From positions 1-64,000 of the forward strand of contig JACQBW010000016.1 in the NCBI GenBank assembly GCA_016194305.1: a DNA stretch of 64,000 nt. The letters run 5' to 3'. The DNA comes from Nitrospirota bacterium (GTDB taxonomy: Bacteria > Nitrospirota > Nitrospiria > JACQBW01). Of this stretch, positions 35,394 to 45,322 are shown piece after piece (the first letter of the stretch is position 1; the number at the start of each line of letters is the position of its first letter). Made by a program: the position numbers and the translations under genes. The notes below the pieces were generated by a model. It was not told the origin of the DNA. It saw only the letters and a list, made by a program, of their open reading frames with translations, and searched no databases.

Positions 35394-36215
35394 CTAGATT
35401 GTCCCTGCCTGCGGGGACGAGGATCCGTTTCCCCCGCCCGGGCGATATCCTTCCAGATCAAGCGTGACCCACTTAAAGCCCTCTTTTTTTAGCTGACTGA
35501 CAATCTCTGTTCGCAAATGACTATTCAAAAAAAGGTGCATTTCTTCTTTGGGCACCTCTATCCGGGCGATCTCGTCATGATGCCGCACCCGGACATTCTG
35601 AAATCCGGCGATGTGAAGCTGCGATTCCGCATTTTCAACCTGGAGAAGCTTTTGGTGGGTGATTTCGTGTCCCATAGGAATTCGGGAAGAGAGGCAGGCG
35701 GACGCCGGCTTGTTCCAGATTGAGAGGCCGAGCCGGCAGCTCAGCTGTCGGATCTCGCTTTTTGTCAATCCGTTCCGAAGAAGCGGTGCGGATATCGTCA
35801 TGTCATCGGCGGCACGCATTCCCGGCCGGAATTCATTCAAGTCGTCATGATTCGCCCCATAGGCGATCGTTTTAAATCCGTTTTCAACAGCCACTTTTCT
35901 GAGGTGTCCGAACAGGGTTGATTTGCAAAGATAACACCTGTTTTCACGATTGGAAGTGTAGCCGGGTATTTCGAGCTCATCATATTCGATCGTGAAATAG
36001 GGGGCCCCGATCTCGCGAACCGTTGTTTCCGCTGAAGCTCTCTCCGTCCGGGGAAACGAGGGCGAAATGGCCGTGCATCCCGCGGCCTTATTGCCGAGAA
36101 GATCGAAAGCGATCTTTAAGAGAAGTCCGCTATCAACGCCTCCTGAAAAAGCGACCAGCAGGGATTCGTATTGGGCCAGTTCACTTTTAATTCGATTCAG
36201 CTTATATTCGAGCAT
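35394..36215 (-). CDS. larE: LarE-type ATP-dependent sacrificial sulfur transferase
   Basis: 273 residues from the ATG at 36215. It has the PP-loop SGGVDS (24-29) and the sulfur-donating Cys in PASACLSSR (C174), plus a CYLC pair (C94, C97). LarE inserts sulfur into the nickel-pincer cofactor of lactate racemase and related enzymes. larB, larC and a LarA-type enzyme are not in the window, so its partner genes are elsewhere. It starts one base after the stop of the M16 gene. The four-Cys arrangement suggests it could be a cluster-bearing rather than sacrificial type. Confidence 0.88.
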   Translation of the reverse strand: MLEYKLNRIKSELAQYESLLVAFSGGVDSGLLLKIAFDLLGNKAAGCTAISPSFPRTERASAETTVREIGAPYFTIEYDELEIPGYTSNRENRCYLCKSTLFGHLRKVAVENGFKTIAYGANHDDLNEFRPGMRAADDMTISAPLLRNGLTKSEIRQLSCRLGLSIWNKPASACLSSRIPMGHEITHQKLLQVENAESQLHIAGFQNVRVRHHDEIARIEVPKEEMHLFLNSHLRTEIVSQLKKEGFKWVTLDLEGYRPGGGNGSSSPQAGTI

Positions 36216-36216
36216 A

Positions 36217-37578
36217 TCAACGTCCTGTTCCCAAACCACCATCCGTAGCAGACTGAATTTTGGCTTCAGACTGCTTTCCGACTGCAACCAGGATAAAATG
36301 ATCCGGATCGAGATATTGCCTGGCCACTCTCTGTATGTCTTCGAGCGTCACTTTCTGAATCCACACGGTATATTTGTCGAAATAATCCAGACCCAGGCCA
36401 TAAAACTCCTGGGAGATCAGGATGCCGGCGAGTTTAGAATAAGTATCCATTTTCAATGGATAACTTCCGATTAAATAATCTTTGGCTTCCTGCAGTTCAT
36501 CGGGCGAAACCCGTTCATTCTGAATCTTTCTGATTTCGCTTAAGACTTCAGAAATCGCATCATTCGCAGAACCATTTTTCGTCTGAAACATGACCCTGAA
36601 ACTTCCTGTTTCAAAATAGGGATAAAAATGGCTGTCCAGCCCATAGACCAGACCTTTATTTTCACGGATATTGGCAAGCATTCTGGACGAAAAACCGCCT
36701 CCCCCTAAAATGTAATTCATCACCTGCAAGGGATAGTAATCCGGATTATTTCGGCTGATACCGAGATGGCCCAGAATGACAGAAGTCTGGGCAAGCTCTT
36801 TATCAATTAAAATGATCTCCTTTTTCATTGATTTTTCCGGGAGGGGATGTTTGGGCGTGAAAAGTGCTTTCGGCAACCAGGAACCAAAATGTTTTTCAAT
36901 CACTTTTTTCGCTTCAGCCGGAGTCAAATCTCCGACCAGAACAAGGATTGAATTCTTCGGATTATAGAAACTCTTGTAAAACGATTTCAGATCTTCCGAA
37001 GCGATACTTTTAACGGAAATGTCATCCCCTGCCAGCGGCTGGTGGTAGGGGTGTTCCCCGAAGACCGCCTTGTCGAAGGCAAGGGAGGCGACTGTTTCGG
37101 GATCGTCTTTCTGGTCCTGAAGACGGCTCAGAAGCTCATTTTTTTCTCTTGAAAGTTCACGATCCGGAAACTGCGGATGAATAAGAATGTCGGAGAAAAG
37201 TTCCATCCCTTGTCCCAGATCTTTTTTTAGAAGTTTCGTTGAAAATGAAATGTAGTCCACGCCTGGAGAGACGCCAAAGTCGGTTCCCATTTTATCAAAC
37301 GCGTCGGCAATCTCTTTGGACGTCCGGCTTTCCGTTCCGTCCTCAAGGAGGTTGGCCGTGAGATAAGCAAGGCCGGACTTGTTTGCGGGATCGAGAATGG
37401 AGCCGGCACGAACCAGAAGATCAACCTGTAACATCGGCAAAGTATGATCCTCAAGGAGCAAGATCGTCATTCCGTTCCCCAACTCGATTTTTTGTGCGCC
37501 AATTGCCCCATAGACTGGCGGTCCCGAACCGATCAAACCAATCACAAAAAGGGCAAGAATGTGAAATTTCAAGGGCAT
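36217..37578 (-). CDS. M16 peptidase-like protein, catalytically inactive partner
   Basis: About 453 residues with a signal peptide (hydrophobic 6-22). The M16 fold is clear (IELGNGMTILLLEDHTLPMLQVDLLVRAGS at the N-terminus, YILGGGGFSSRM in the C-terminal half). The HxxEH zinc motif is replaced by YLTANLL, so this is the non-catalytic half of an M16 pair. The active half is encoded just upstream. The ATG 37578 sits directly after GAGGA; a TTG at 37593 is the alternative start. The two presumably form a periplasmic heterodimer. Confidence 0.9.
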   Translation of the reverse strand: MPLKFHILALFVIGLIGSGPPVYGAIGAQKIELGNGMTILLLEDHTLPMLQVDLLVRAGSILDPANKSGLAYLTANLLEDGTESRTSKEIADAFDKMGTDFGVSPGVDYISFSTKLLKKDLGQGMELFSDILIHPQFPDRELSREKNELLSRLQDQKDDPETVASLAFDKAVFGEHPYHQPLAGDDISVKSIASEDLKSFYKSFYNPKNSILVLVGDLTPAEAKKVIEKHFGSWLPKALFTPKHPLPEKSMKKEIILIDKELAQTSVILGHLGISRNNPDYYPLQVMNYILGGGGFSSRMLANIRENKGLVYGLDSHFYPYFETGSFRVMFQTKNGSANDAISEVLSEIRKIQNERVSPDELQEAKDYLIGSYPLKMDTYSKLAGILISQEFYGLGLDYFDKYTVWIQKVTLEDIQRVARQYLDPDHFILVAVGKQSEAKIQSATDGGLGTGR

Positions 37579-37593
37579 GGCATTCCTCGTCAA

Positions 37594-38934
37594 TTATTCG
37601 GATTTGTCATGTGCGACCGGAACCAGAGTGCCGACGGTCTTTGAATCGGGCGAAAAATATTTACGAGCGACTCTCTGAATATCAGCAGGGCTCACTTTTT
37701 TGAGAGAATCGAGATAGGTATCGAAATAGTGAGCGCCCGCTCCCACACTTGTGGCAATGCCGAGCTGCATCGCGATAAAAAAATTGGAATCCCGGTTTAA
37801 AATAAATTGTGTTTCAATCTGATTTCTGATTTTCTGAAGTTCCCCTTCCGAGATCTCTTTTGTTTTAAGCTGATCCAGTTCGGATAAGATGGCTGCCTCG
37901 ACTTCCTCGGTTTTCTTACCCTGCTGGGGCTTGGCATAAAACGTAAAGAGAGAAGGGTCAGCGGAAAGATCGCTGTAATCCGTTCCAATTTCGAGCGCAA
38001 GCTTTTTTTCATAGACCAGCTGCCGATAAAGACGGGAACTTTTTCCGGAAGAGAGCAATGTCGACAAGAGGATCAGGGGAAAATGATCCGGGTCCCGGTA
38101 GTTGGGTGTCTTGTAACCAAAGAAAAGAACGGGCATTTGGGCTTCCTTTTTGACCGTAAATCGCCTTTCCCCTTTTTGATCCGGTTCGGTGATCTCCACC
38201 GGAGACACCGGTTCTCCGACCGGAACCGGTTCAAAATACTTCTTGATTTCAGGAAGAAGCGCCCTGCCATTAAAGTCTCCGACAATGATCAGCGTTGCGT
38301 TATTGGGCACGTAATACTTTTTGTAATGATTAAAAATATCCTGACGGGTCAAATGATCCAGATCCGTCATCCATCCGATGACGGGTGAATGGTAGGGGTG
38401 GGCGACGTAGGCCTGGGCATAGAGCTGCTCTGAAAGGAAATCGGCCGGGTTGTCATCTGTCCTCATCCGCCGCTCCTCTTTGACGACATCCCGTTCAAGC
38501 TGAAATTCCTTGGGATCGATCAGGAGGTGCGCCATCCGGTCCGATTCAAGTTCCAGCGCAAGAGCGATCCGGCCGCTTGAAATATTTTCAAAATAAGCGG
38601 TATAGTCCTGAGCGGTAAAGGCATTGTCATTTCCGCCGTTTTTCTGAACATTTCGCGAAAAGGCGCCTTTCCCGAATCGGGGCGTTCCTTTGAACATCAT
38701 ATGTTCCATCAGATGGGAGAGACCTGTTTTTCCGGTTAACTCGTTTCTGGAGCCGACCCGGTACCAGACCTGGATGGTCGCCACGGGTGCTTTATGCTCC
38801 TCAACCAGAATAATCTTGAGCCCGTTTTTTAAGATAACTTCTTCGATCGGGAGATTGAGACTTTCTTTTCCCTGACAGATAGCCACGGTGAAAAGGGAAA
38901 ACACGAACATGAAGGAAAGGCAGATTCGTTTCAT
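37594..38934 (-). CDS. M16 zinc peptidase, catalytic subunit
   Basis: 446 residues with a signal peptide (1-20). It has the inverted zinc motif HLMEH (H74, E77, H78) followed about 75 residues later by the ERDVVKEERR helix that supplies the third ligand, and the second-half M16 signature LLSSGKSSRLYRQL. It is a periplasmic peptidase of the PqqL/mitochondrial processing peptidase beta type, with the inactive homologue encoded directly downstream. Its start overlaps the end of rlmN by four bases. Confidence 0.92.
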   Translation of the reverse strand: MKRICLSFMFVFSLFTVAICQGKESLNLPIEEVILKNGLKIILVEEHKAPVATIQVWYRVGSRNELTGKTGLSHLMEHMMFKGTPRFGKGAFSRNVQKNGGNDNAFTAQDYTAYFENISSGRIALALELESDRMAHLLIDPKEFQLERDVVKEERRMRTDDNPADFLSEQLYAQAYVAHPYHSPVIGWMTDLDHLTRQDIFNHYKKYYVPNNATLIIVGDFNGRALLPEIKKYFEPVPVGEPVSPVEITEPDQKGERRFTVKKEAQMPVLFFGYKTPNYRDPDHFPLILLSTLLSSGKSSRLYRQLVYEKKLALEIGTDYSDLSADPSLFTFYAKPQQGKKTEEVEAAILSELDQLKTKEISEGELQKIRNQIETQFILNRDSNFFIAMQLGIATSVGAGAHYFDTYLDSLKKVSPADIQRVARKYFSPDSKTVGTLVPVAHDKSE

Positions 38935-39992
38935 GAAGGGGTTTCGATCTGGGAAACCAGGACGTCGTTTTTCCCGGATCGAATGAGTTGGCCGCAGGCG
39001 GCGAGGACGTCATTTCCCCTGCTTTTTCGGATAAAAGTGGTGAGATGGGAATCCACGAGGATTTTCTGAAAGGCGAGAATGCGGGACTCATCCGGCCGGA
39101 TAAAGGGTGATCCGGAAAATTCATTAAACGGGATAAGATTGACCTTGGATGGGATCCCTTTTAGAAGCTTTGGAATCCTTCTGGCATCTTCCAGTGAATC
39201 GTTTACTCCTTTCAGCAGGACATATTCGAAAAAGATTCTTCTTCGGGGTGCCAGGGGATATTTTCTGCAGGCGTCGAGGAGCATTTCAATAGGGTAAGTC
39301 CGGTTGATCGGCATGATCCGGTCCCGGATCGCATTGGAGGTCGCGTTTAACGAAACGGCCAGATTGACTTTTTGAGCGTGTTCTCCGAGCTTCTGAATTC
39401 CCGGAACAAGTCCCGCCGTTGAGACTGTGATTCGGCGGGGGGAAAAGGTGCAGGCATTGGAATCCGTGAGCCGGTCAATGGCTTCAGAAACCTCCTGAAA
39501 ATTTGCAAGCGGTTCTCCCATGCCCATCATCACAATATTGCTTATCTCATATTCACTGGACACACGCAGATATTGATCGATTATTTCGTGGGCTTTCAGA
39601 TTTCTCTTAAGTCCGCCCTTCGCCGTCAGGCAGAACTGGCAATCGATGCCGCATCCGACCTGGGTTGAAATGCAAAGCGTTCGTCTCTCTTTTTCGGGGA
39701 TTAAAACGGTCTCGATCTCTTCACCATCCTCAAGTTTGAACTGGAATTTTACGGTTCCATCCCGCGAGTCCATTTTTCGGAGGATCTCGAGTTGACTAAT
39801 ATAACTGTTTTCTTCAAGAAATTGGCGCTCTCTCTTTGAAAAATCAGTGAGCTGACCAGGGTGATCGATCTTCTTGTTGTAAATCCAGTGAATAAGCTGT
39901 TTTGACCGGTAGGCGGGGAAACCCAGTTCAATAAACCATTCTTTTAATTGGGCAAATGAAGGAGCTTTTAAGTCTTTTTTGAGGCCGATCAT
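38931..39992 (-). CDS. rlmN: 23S rRNA/tRNA adenine-C2 methyltransferase RlmN
   Basis: 353 residues, radical SAM. It has the cluster motif CGIDCQFC (C114, C118, C121), the SAM-binding GMGEPLANF and the conserved C-terminal Cys in NDVLAACGQL (C333) that forms the methyl-transfer intermediate. It methylates A2503 of 23S rRNA and A37 of some tRNAs. It is the first gene of the minus-strand unit rlmN, M16 active, M16 inactive, larE. Confidence 0.95.
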   Translation of the reverse strand: MIGLKKDLKAPSFAQLKEWFIELGFPAYRSKQLIHWIYNKKIDHPGQLTDFSKRERQFLEENSYISQLEILRKMDSRDGTVKFQFKLEDGEEIETVLIPEKERRTLCISTQVGCGIDCQFCLTAKGGLKRNLKAHEIIDQYLRVSSEYEISNIVMMGMGEPLANFQEVSEAIDRLTDSNACTFSPRRITVSTAGLVPGIQKLGEHAQKVNLAVSLNATSNAIRDRIMPINRTYPIEMLLDACRKYPLAPRRRIFFEYVLLKGVNDSLEDARRIPKLLKGIPSKVNLIPFNEFSGSPFIRPDESRILAFQKILVDSHLTTFIRKSRGNDVLAACGQLIRSGKNDVLVSQIETPS

Positions 39993-40048
39993 CTGTTCAA
40001 GATAGCATACAATCCCTTTGGATTCAATTCTGTGTTATAATCCATTTG

Positions 40049-42361
40049 ATGAACCAACCCCCCTTGTATACCTCCCGTGCACTCTCTTTGGTCATGGTTC
40101 TTATTCTCTTCTCCGGATGTCAAGTATTAAAGCCGGCATCCGTTCCCCTTCCACTTCCCAGACCTGACGACTCGCCGGCGTTACAAAACGAAATTGAGAC
40201 CAAGGAGTTTTTGCAATGCGGCATGTCGGAGGAATGTTTTTACAAAGGTCGAGAAGCGGAAATGGCGGGAAAGAGAGACGATGCGAAAGGTTATCTCAAG
40301 ATCATTCTTAATCGAAACGAGGGAGATATCTGGTCGCGTCGGGCAAGTTACCTGACCGCCAGATGGGAGATTGAAGGAAAGATCCTAACCGACGAGAAGA
40401 GACTGCATGATCTTCAGAAGAACTATCCGGAAATACAGGATTATGTCGAGAAGTTGATGGCCGATGCGGCCTTTGCTCGGGGAGATTTCGAGAAAGCCGA
40501 TAAGATTGGCAACCACATCCTGCTTGTTTATCCGGATACGGTTCTTCGGCCGGCCATCCTGGCACAAAAAGGGGAGGCTCTCCGTCAATTGAAGGAATGG
40601 GATCAGGCAACAGAAATGTTTACGCTTTTTTTGAGAGAAAATCCGCGCGATGAAAAATCGGCAGAGATATTATTGAAACTATTTGAACTTAATTCTGAAA
40701 GAGAGGATTGGAGCGGGGCCGGGAATTTCTTTCGCGACCTGGAAACGAAATATCCGGATACCCCCTGGAGTCTGGATGCGGAAAAGAAAGTTTCGAAATT
40801 GTCCCTGGCGCGTCCTGACCGGAATCATTTCGATTTGTCCAATCACGAACTTTTTCATCAGGGGAAAGTGCTCTATGAAATCGGCAAATTTGAAAAGGCG
40901 CTTGATATCTGGAAAAAATTGGAACGCAAGTCTGACCGGAACGAGTTATATCTTCCGGAACTGGAATTAAAGATGGGGTTAGCCTTCCTACCATTAAAAA
41001 AATATCCGGATGCCTCCGATCATTTTAAACGTGTCATCCGGAAACATGGACACTCCGAATTTGCCCCGGAAGCCCTTCTCGGTCTCGCACGCATTGCCAT
41101 CCGGGAAGAGAATGAGAACGATCTGCTGAGCCTCCTAAGAGAAGGAGAAAAACTTTTCCCCCGGCAGGAGGGCTTATATAAGCTGATTTATCTCATCGGG
41201 AGCTATTACGAGGAACATCGACAGATCTCCGGGGCCCACAGCTATTATCAGATGATCATCAGGGATCTCCCTCAGAACTCCGTCGTGCCCGACGCATTGT
41301 GGCGAGATGGATGGATTTCATACAAGGAGGGGGATAATGTTTCCGCGGAAAAGACATTTTCAAAATTAATCGAGCAGTATCCCGCAAGCCCGCTGCATGC
41401 ACAGGGACTCTACTGGAAAGGACGAGCCATTGAAAGGGGAGGAAATCCGGAAGAGGCCCAGGCTGAATTTAAAGGACTTTGCCAGGATTTCAGCCATTCG
41501 TACTATTGTCATTTGGCCCGAAAAAGAGTCGCTCCGGAAGCCGAAGCATTGACTTCCCTTCCAGAACCGCAACCATTGGCCTCCGAGGTGGCCGGGTCCT
41601 TTCAAAAAGATGATCATTATCAGAGAGCCAGAGAGCTGATGATCCTGAATCTCAATCAGGACGCTTCGAAAGAATTTAATTTCCTGGCCGACCGCTATCA
41701 TGACAAGCCTTCTCTTCTGCAGTTGGACAAAGAGTTGATCCAGGCCGGTGATTTCTTTCATGCGCTCAAAATTCTCAGAGGACAGTTTCCTGACGTTCTG
41801 GATCGGGGCAGGAGTTTCGATTTCCCGTTGTTATGGGAGCTTGCCTATCCGAAGGAGGTCGTGGAACAGATTCAAAAGATTGCAATAGGGATCAAGATTG
41901 AACCTGAATTTGTGGCCGGAATTATGAGGGAGGAATCGGTTTTCGATGTCAGGGCCACATCCAGAAGCGGCGCAATGGGATTGATGCAACTCATGCCATT
42001 TACGGGGGAATGGGTCGCACAACAGCTGGGAGTGGCCTCCTTTGTGAGAGAAAAACTCTATGACCAGGAATTGAATACCCGGTTTGGCGCTTTTTATCTT
42101 GATCATCTAAGTCAGAAATTTCAAGGCAACCTGATCTACACCGCGGCAAGCTATAACGCGGGACCGGAGGCTGTGACCAAATGGATTGTCAATGGCAATT
42201 ATACTGATTTAGAGGAATTTGTTGAAAATATTCCCTATCAGGAAACACGCTATTATGTCAAAAGAGTCATTAAAAGTTATGAAGAATTCAAAGAAGTCCG
42301 TTCCAGGATAAACGAGAGCCCGAAATGGCCGCTTCTTGACAAGTTTATGTTAAACCGTTAG
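40049..42361 (+). CDS. slt: Soluble lytic murein transglycosylase lipoprotein
   Basis: 770 residues. The lipobox FSGC puts the lipidated Cys at about 25. A long superhelix of TPR-like repeats (about 60-600) precedes the C-terminal SLT domain with IMREESVFD (catalytic Glu), SGAMGLMQLMP and YTAASYNAGP. It cleaves peptidoglycan in the periplasm with formation of 1,6-anhydro ends. I prefer ATG 40049 to the TTG three bases earlier. It is transcribed divergently from rlmN. Confidence 0.92.
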   Translation: MNQPPLYTSRALSLVMVLILFSGCQVLKPASVPLPLPRPDDSPALQNEIETKEFLQCGMSEECFYKGREAEMAGKRDDAKGYLKIILNRNEGDIWSRRASYLTARWEIEGKILTDEKRLHDLQKNYPEIQDYVEKLMADAAFARGDFEKADKIGNHILLVYPDTVLRPAILAQKGEALRQLKEWDQATEMFTLFLRENPRDEKSAEILLKLFELNSEREDWSGAGNFFRDLETKYPDTPWSLDAEKKVSKLSLARPDRNHFDLSNHELFHQGKVLYEIGKFEKALDIWKKLERKSDRNELYLPELELKMGLAFLPLKKYPDASDHFKRVIRKHGHSEFAPEALLGLARIAIREENENDLLSLLREGEKLFPRQEGLYKLIYLIGSYYEEHRQISGAHSYYQMIIRDLPQNSVVPDALWRDGWISYKEGDNVSAEKTFSKLIEQYPASPLHAQGLYWKGRAIERGGNPEEAQAEFKGLCQDFSHSYYCHLARKRVAPEAEALTSLPEPQPLASEVAGSFQKDDHYQRARELMILNLNQDASKEFNFLADRYHDKPSLLQLDKELIQAGDFFHALKILRGQFPDVLDRGRSFDFPLLWELAYPKEVVEQIQKIAIGIKIEPEFVAGIMREESVFDVRATSRSGAMGLMQLMPFTGEWVAQQLGVASFVREKLYDQELNTRFGAFYLDHLSQKFQGNLIYTAASYNAGPEAVTKWIVNGNYTDLEEFVENIPYQETRYYVKRVIKSYEEFKEVRSRINESPKWPLLDKFMLNR

Positions 42362-42362
42362 A

Positions 42363-42920
42363 GTGTTAAACAAGGAGTTCTCAATCAATGGGACGCTTGG
42401 CTCCATGGGAAAACTAGGTCTCTCCTCTAAAATTGTCTTAATTCTCGCAAACGATCTTAATCTTTCCCTTTCCCTAAAAAATGAGCTTCAAAAAGACGCC
42501 GGTATCGTCGATATCGCCCCCAACCTTCATCAGGCAGTCATCCATACGATTCTGAAAGAGCCTGATCTCATTTTTATCGAAGTTGCACCCGACAATTATT
42601 CAGGACTTCAGCTTCTGGAGCTGTTAAAGAAACTGAAAGGGGTTAAGAAGAATCCGCGAATTTTCATGTTTGCTGATAAATCGCTGGAAGGACGATTTCG
42701 GCAAAAATCAAGAGAAATTCTTTTCTTCGATTCCCGGGGGACTTCTTCGATATCGCAGCAGGTGAGAACGGTATTGGAAGGGTCTTCATCTTTCGAGAGT
42801 GAAATTTCGGCTCCCTGGATCCACCAATATCAGGAGAGAGGGGATGCCTATCCCGCTTCTCAGAAGGAACAGGAAATTCTGGAGAAACTGGGACAGTTGG
42901 GTATTCTCAAGAGAAAATGA
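42363..42920 (+). CDS. Receiver-like regulatory protein
   Basis: 185 residues from GTG 42363; ATG 42405 is an alternative. The segment IVLILANDLNLSLSLKNELQ...PDLIFIEVAPDNYSGLQLLELLKKL has the alternating strands and helices of a CheY-like receiver, but the phospho-acceptor Asp position reads IEVAPDN, so normal phosphorylation is doubtful. A C-terminal tail of about 50 residues has no output domain. The stop overlaps the next gene (ATGA), so the two are probably one functional unit. Confidence 0.6.
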   Translation: MLNKEFSINGTLGSMGKLGLSSKIVLILANDLNLSLSLKNELQKDAGIVDIAPNLHQAVIHTILKEPDLIFIEVAPDNYSGLQLLELLKKLKGVKKNPRIFMFADKSLEGRFRQKSREILFFDSRGTSSISQQVRTVLEGSSSFESEISAPWIHQYQERGDAYPASQKEQEILEKLGQLGILKRK

Positions 42921-45319
42921 CCCAGGATCTGCAAAAATCGGTGAAAAAAAAATTAAAGGTTGCCCTGATCGGGGGAAATGAAGAGGGTTTGTTGACCCTC
43001 GCCTCGCTGACTCAGGACGTGTCCACGGAAGTGGTGATGCTGGTCGATCAGGATCAAAAAGCATTAGCTTTCCGCCTCCATGAATACGGGTTTACGTTTG
43101 AAAAGATTTTTACTTTCTCCCTCACTTCCGATATTCAGGCGCTTCGTGCAATCAGCGACCTTGATCTGATTGTGGATGCATCAGGGGATGCCCGGATGCA
43201 TCAAGCGCTCTATCGATTAAATCACCCCTCTGCGAAAGTCATGACGAGTCAGGCGGCAAGAGTTCTTTGGGAGATTAAATCTCATCCGTTGCATGAAGGA
43301 TCTCCAGACAGTTTCAATCTGGAAGGAAACGAACAGCATTTTTCAAAGCGGCAAACCGTATTGCTGGGCAAGGGTGCCACCGTTCTTCATTCGCTGGTCA
43401 GTCAATTGCCGCAAGAGGAAGTTCTTCGATTTATCCTTGAAGGTCTCCAGATTTCCCTCGAGGCCGATTGGTCGGCAGTCTATCTGGAGCAAGAAGAAAG
43501 AAGAAGACTGGTTTCCGTTTATTCCCGGTTCCAGGTTTCTTCTGACACCGAGCATTTCGATACCTGCCCGCCCCAGGGTCTCTCCGAGCTGATGGCGGCC
43601 GGAATGAAGGTGAAACGAACCGGAATTTTTCTGACGCCGCCGTTCCAGGAGTTCTGGACAGGACGGGTGATGGAAGTTTTGAAATTCCATCAGTATATTG
43701 CCGTTCCGATTTATGATAAAGACCGGTTTGTGGGATTCGTGGAACTGGGTAAATTTGAAGACAAATTTCCATGGGTGAAACGAGATGCCGAATTTGTGGA
43801 ACAGACCCTCTCACAAAATGATTTCAAACCTTTTTTGACCGCTCTCGGCGACCGCGAGAATTCACTGGAACCGCTTCTGAGGTCATTAAAAAGCATTGTG
43901 GAACAGCCCAAATCCCTTCAGGAAAATCTGGAAGCAGCCACTTCGGAAATTCACCAGTTTGTACATTCCTCTGCACTCCTTCTGTTTGTCAAGGATCCCG
44001 AAAGCGGAGATCTTGTTCTTCAGTCCCAGGTGAGCACGCCCTTTAAGATGAACGGGATGTATCGAATGAAACCGGAAGAGGGGATTGGAGGTATGGCCCT
44101 TCAGAAAGGGAGTTCGATCTATTTCAAAGAGGAAGAATGTATTTCGGGAAGAAATATTCCGATGGGGATATTCTATTTTCCTCTTATTGTTCAGAATCAG
44201 TCCGTAGGTCTTCTTATTCTGGAATTTAAAGAACTTCTGAGAGATCCGCTGAGTTGGAAAGAAGAGTTTAATCAGGTGACAGAACTCTTGGCGGTTTCAA
44301 TTTCCAGCGAAGTGGAAAGAAGGTATATGGCGCAAAAAGTCATTAAATTAACGGTGGTCAATGAAGAAGGCCTTGAATTGGTTTCGACCACGGATCGTGA
44401 CAAGGTGCTCATGATGGCTTCGGCCTCGGTGGCGATGATTGTGGAGGCTGAGGCCGTGATCTTGAGAGTCAAAGAAAAAGAGAGTTCGCGCCTTTTGGTC
44501 GGATATACCTATGGTCTTCATAATGAGCCGATGGACAAATTCCTGATTCAGTTAGACGGAGGCATTGCCGCCCGCGTTTCCGAATCGAAACAGGTTTTTT
44601 CAAGCGCTTCTTTTCAAAACGGCGAATTTTTCAAAGAGAAGCTTCCCCCGAAATTTCCCTACCATTCCGTACTCTCGATGCCGCTATTTGATCAAGGCGA
44701 ATTGATCGGAACCATTTCTGTTTATAATAAAATCATCTATAATTCATTCACGACAGGATCATTTAACGAAACCGACAGGGAATTGCTTGAAAAATATGGG
44801 AGCTATATCGGAAAAGCTCTGGTCAAAGCAAAGGAATATCAGATCCGGGAAAAACTGATCACCATCGATGAACTCACTGGTTTAAAGAATGAACGCTATC
44901 TCCATCTGAGACTCCCGGAAGAGTTAAAAAGAGCGGAGCGTTATAAAAGAAAACTTTCCCTTCTGTTCCTCGATCTGGACAAAAACAAAAAAGAATTTGC
45001 CAATCTTCCGCAGGTCATTTATGATACGATCGCTCAGAATATGGGTAAACTGATCCATGAAAGTTTTCGTCATGTCGATATTGTGGCCCGAATTAAGGGC
45101 ACCCGATTTGCCGTTCTTCTTCCTGATACCGGACGCAAAATCGGGGACACCCTGAGCAGATTGAACGACGCCATTTCCGCATTGCGAATATTCAACCAAA
45201 ATAATCAGCGTATTTCACTCAATTTGTTAACGGGTTACGCGACCTACCCGGAAGAAGCGCTGACCGGAGAAGAATTGGCCAAAAAAGCATCAGGATTGTT
45301 ACCGTTTGGGGCGAATTGA
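42917..45319 (+). CDS. GAF-domain sensor with degenerate GGDEF domain
   Basis: 800 residues. The N-terminal 120 residues look like a Rossmann-type dinucleotide fold (LKVALIGGNEEGLLTL...LDLIVDASG). Two or three GAF-like sensor domains follow (about 150-650). The C-terminal GGDEF-family domain starts at IDELTGLKNERYLHLRL, but the active-site GGDEF is GTRFA, so cyclic-di-GMP synthesis is not expected. It is soluble, with no membrane segments. It is more likely a sensor or scaffold than an enzyme, and a small ZapB-like gene follows three bases after its stop. Confidence 0.8.
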   Translation: MTQDLQKSVKKKLKVALIGGNEEGLLTLASLTQDVSTEVVMLVDQDQKALAFRLHEYGFTFEKIFTFSLTSDIQALRAISDLDLIVDASGDARMHQALYRLNHPSAKVMTSQAARVLWEIKSHPLHEGSPDSFNLEGNEQHFSKRQTVLLGKGATVLHSLVSQLPQEEVLRFILEGLQISLEADWSAVYLEQEERRRLVSVYSRFQVSSDTEHFDTCPPQGLSELMAAGMKVKRTGIFLTPPFQEFWTGRVMEVLKFHQYIAVPIYDKDRFVGFVELGKFEDKFPWVKRDAEFVEQTLSQNDFKPFLTALGDRENSLEPLLRSLKSIVEQPKSLQENLEAATSEIHQFVHSSALLLFVKDPESGDLVLQSQVSTPFKMNGMYRMKPEEGIGGMALQKGSSIYFKEEECISGRNIPMGIFYFPLIVQNQSVGLLILEFKELLRDPLSWKEEFNQVTELLAVSISSEVERRYMAQKVIKLTVVNEEGLELVSTTDRDKVLMMASASVAMIVEAEAVILRVKEKESSRLLVGYTYGLHNEPMDKFLIQLDGGIAARVSESKQVFSSASFQNGEFFKEKLPPKFPYHSVLSMPLFDQGELIGTISVYNKIIYNSFTTGSFNETDRELLEKYGSYIGKALVKAKEYQIREKLITIDELTGLKNERYLHLRLPEELKRAERYKRKLSLLFLDLDKNKKEFANLPQVIYDTIAQNMGKLIHESFRHVDIVARIKGTRFAVLLPDTGRKIGDTLSRLNDAISALRIFNQNNQRISLNLLTGYATYPEEALTGEELAKKASGLLPFGAN

Positions 45320-45322
45320 TCG

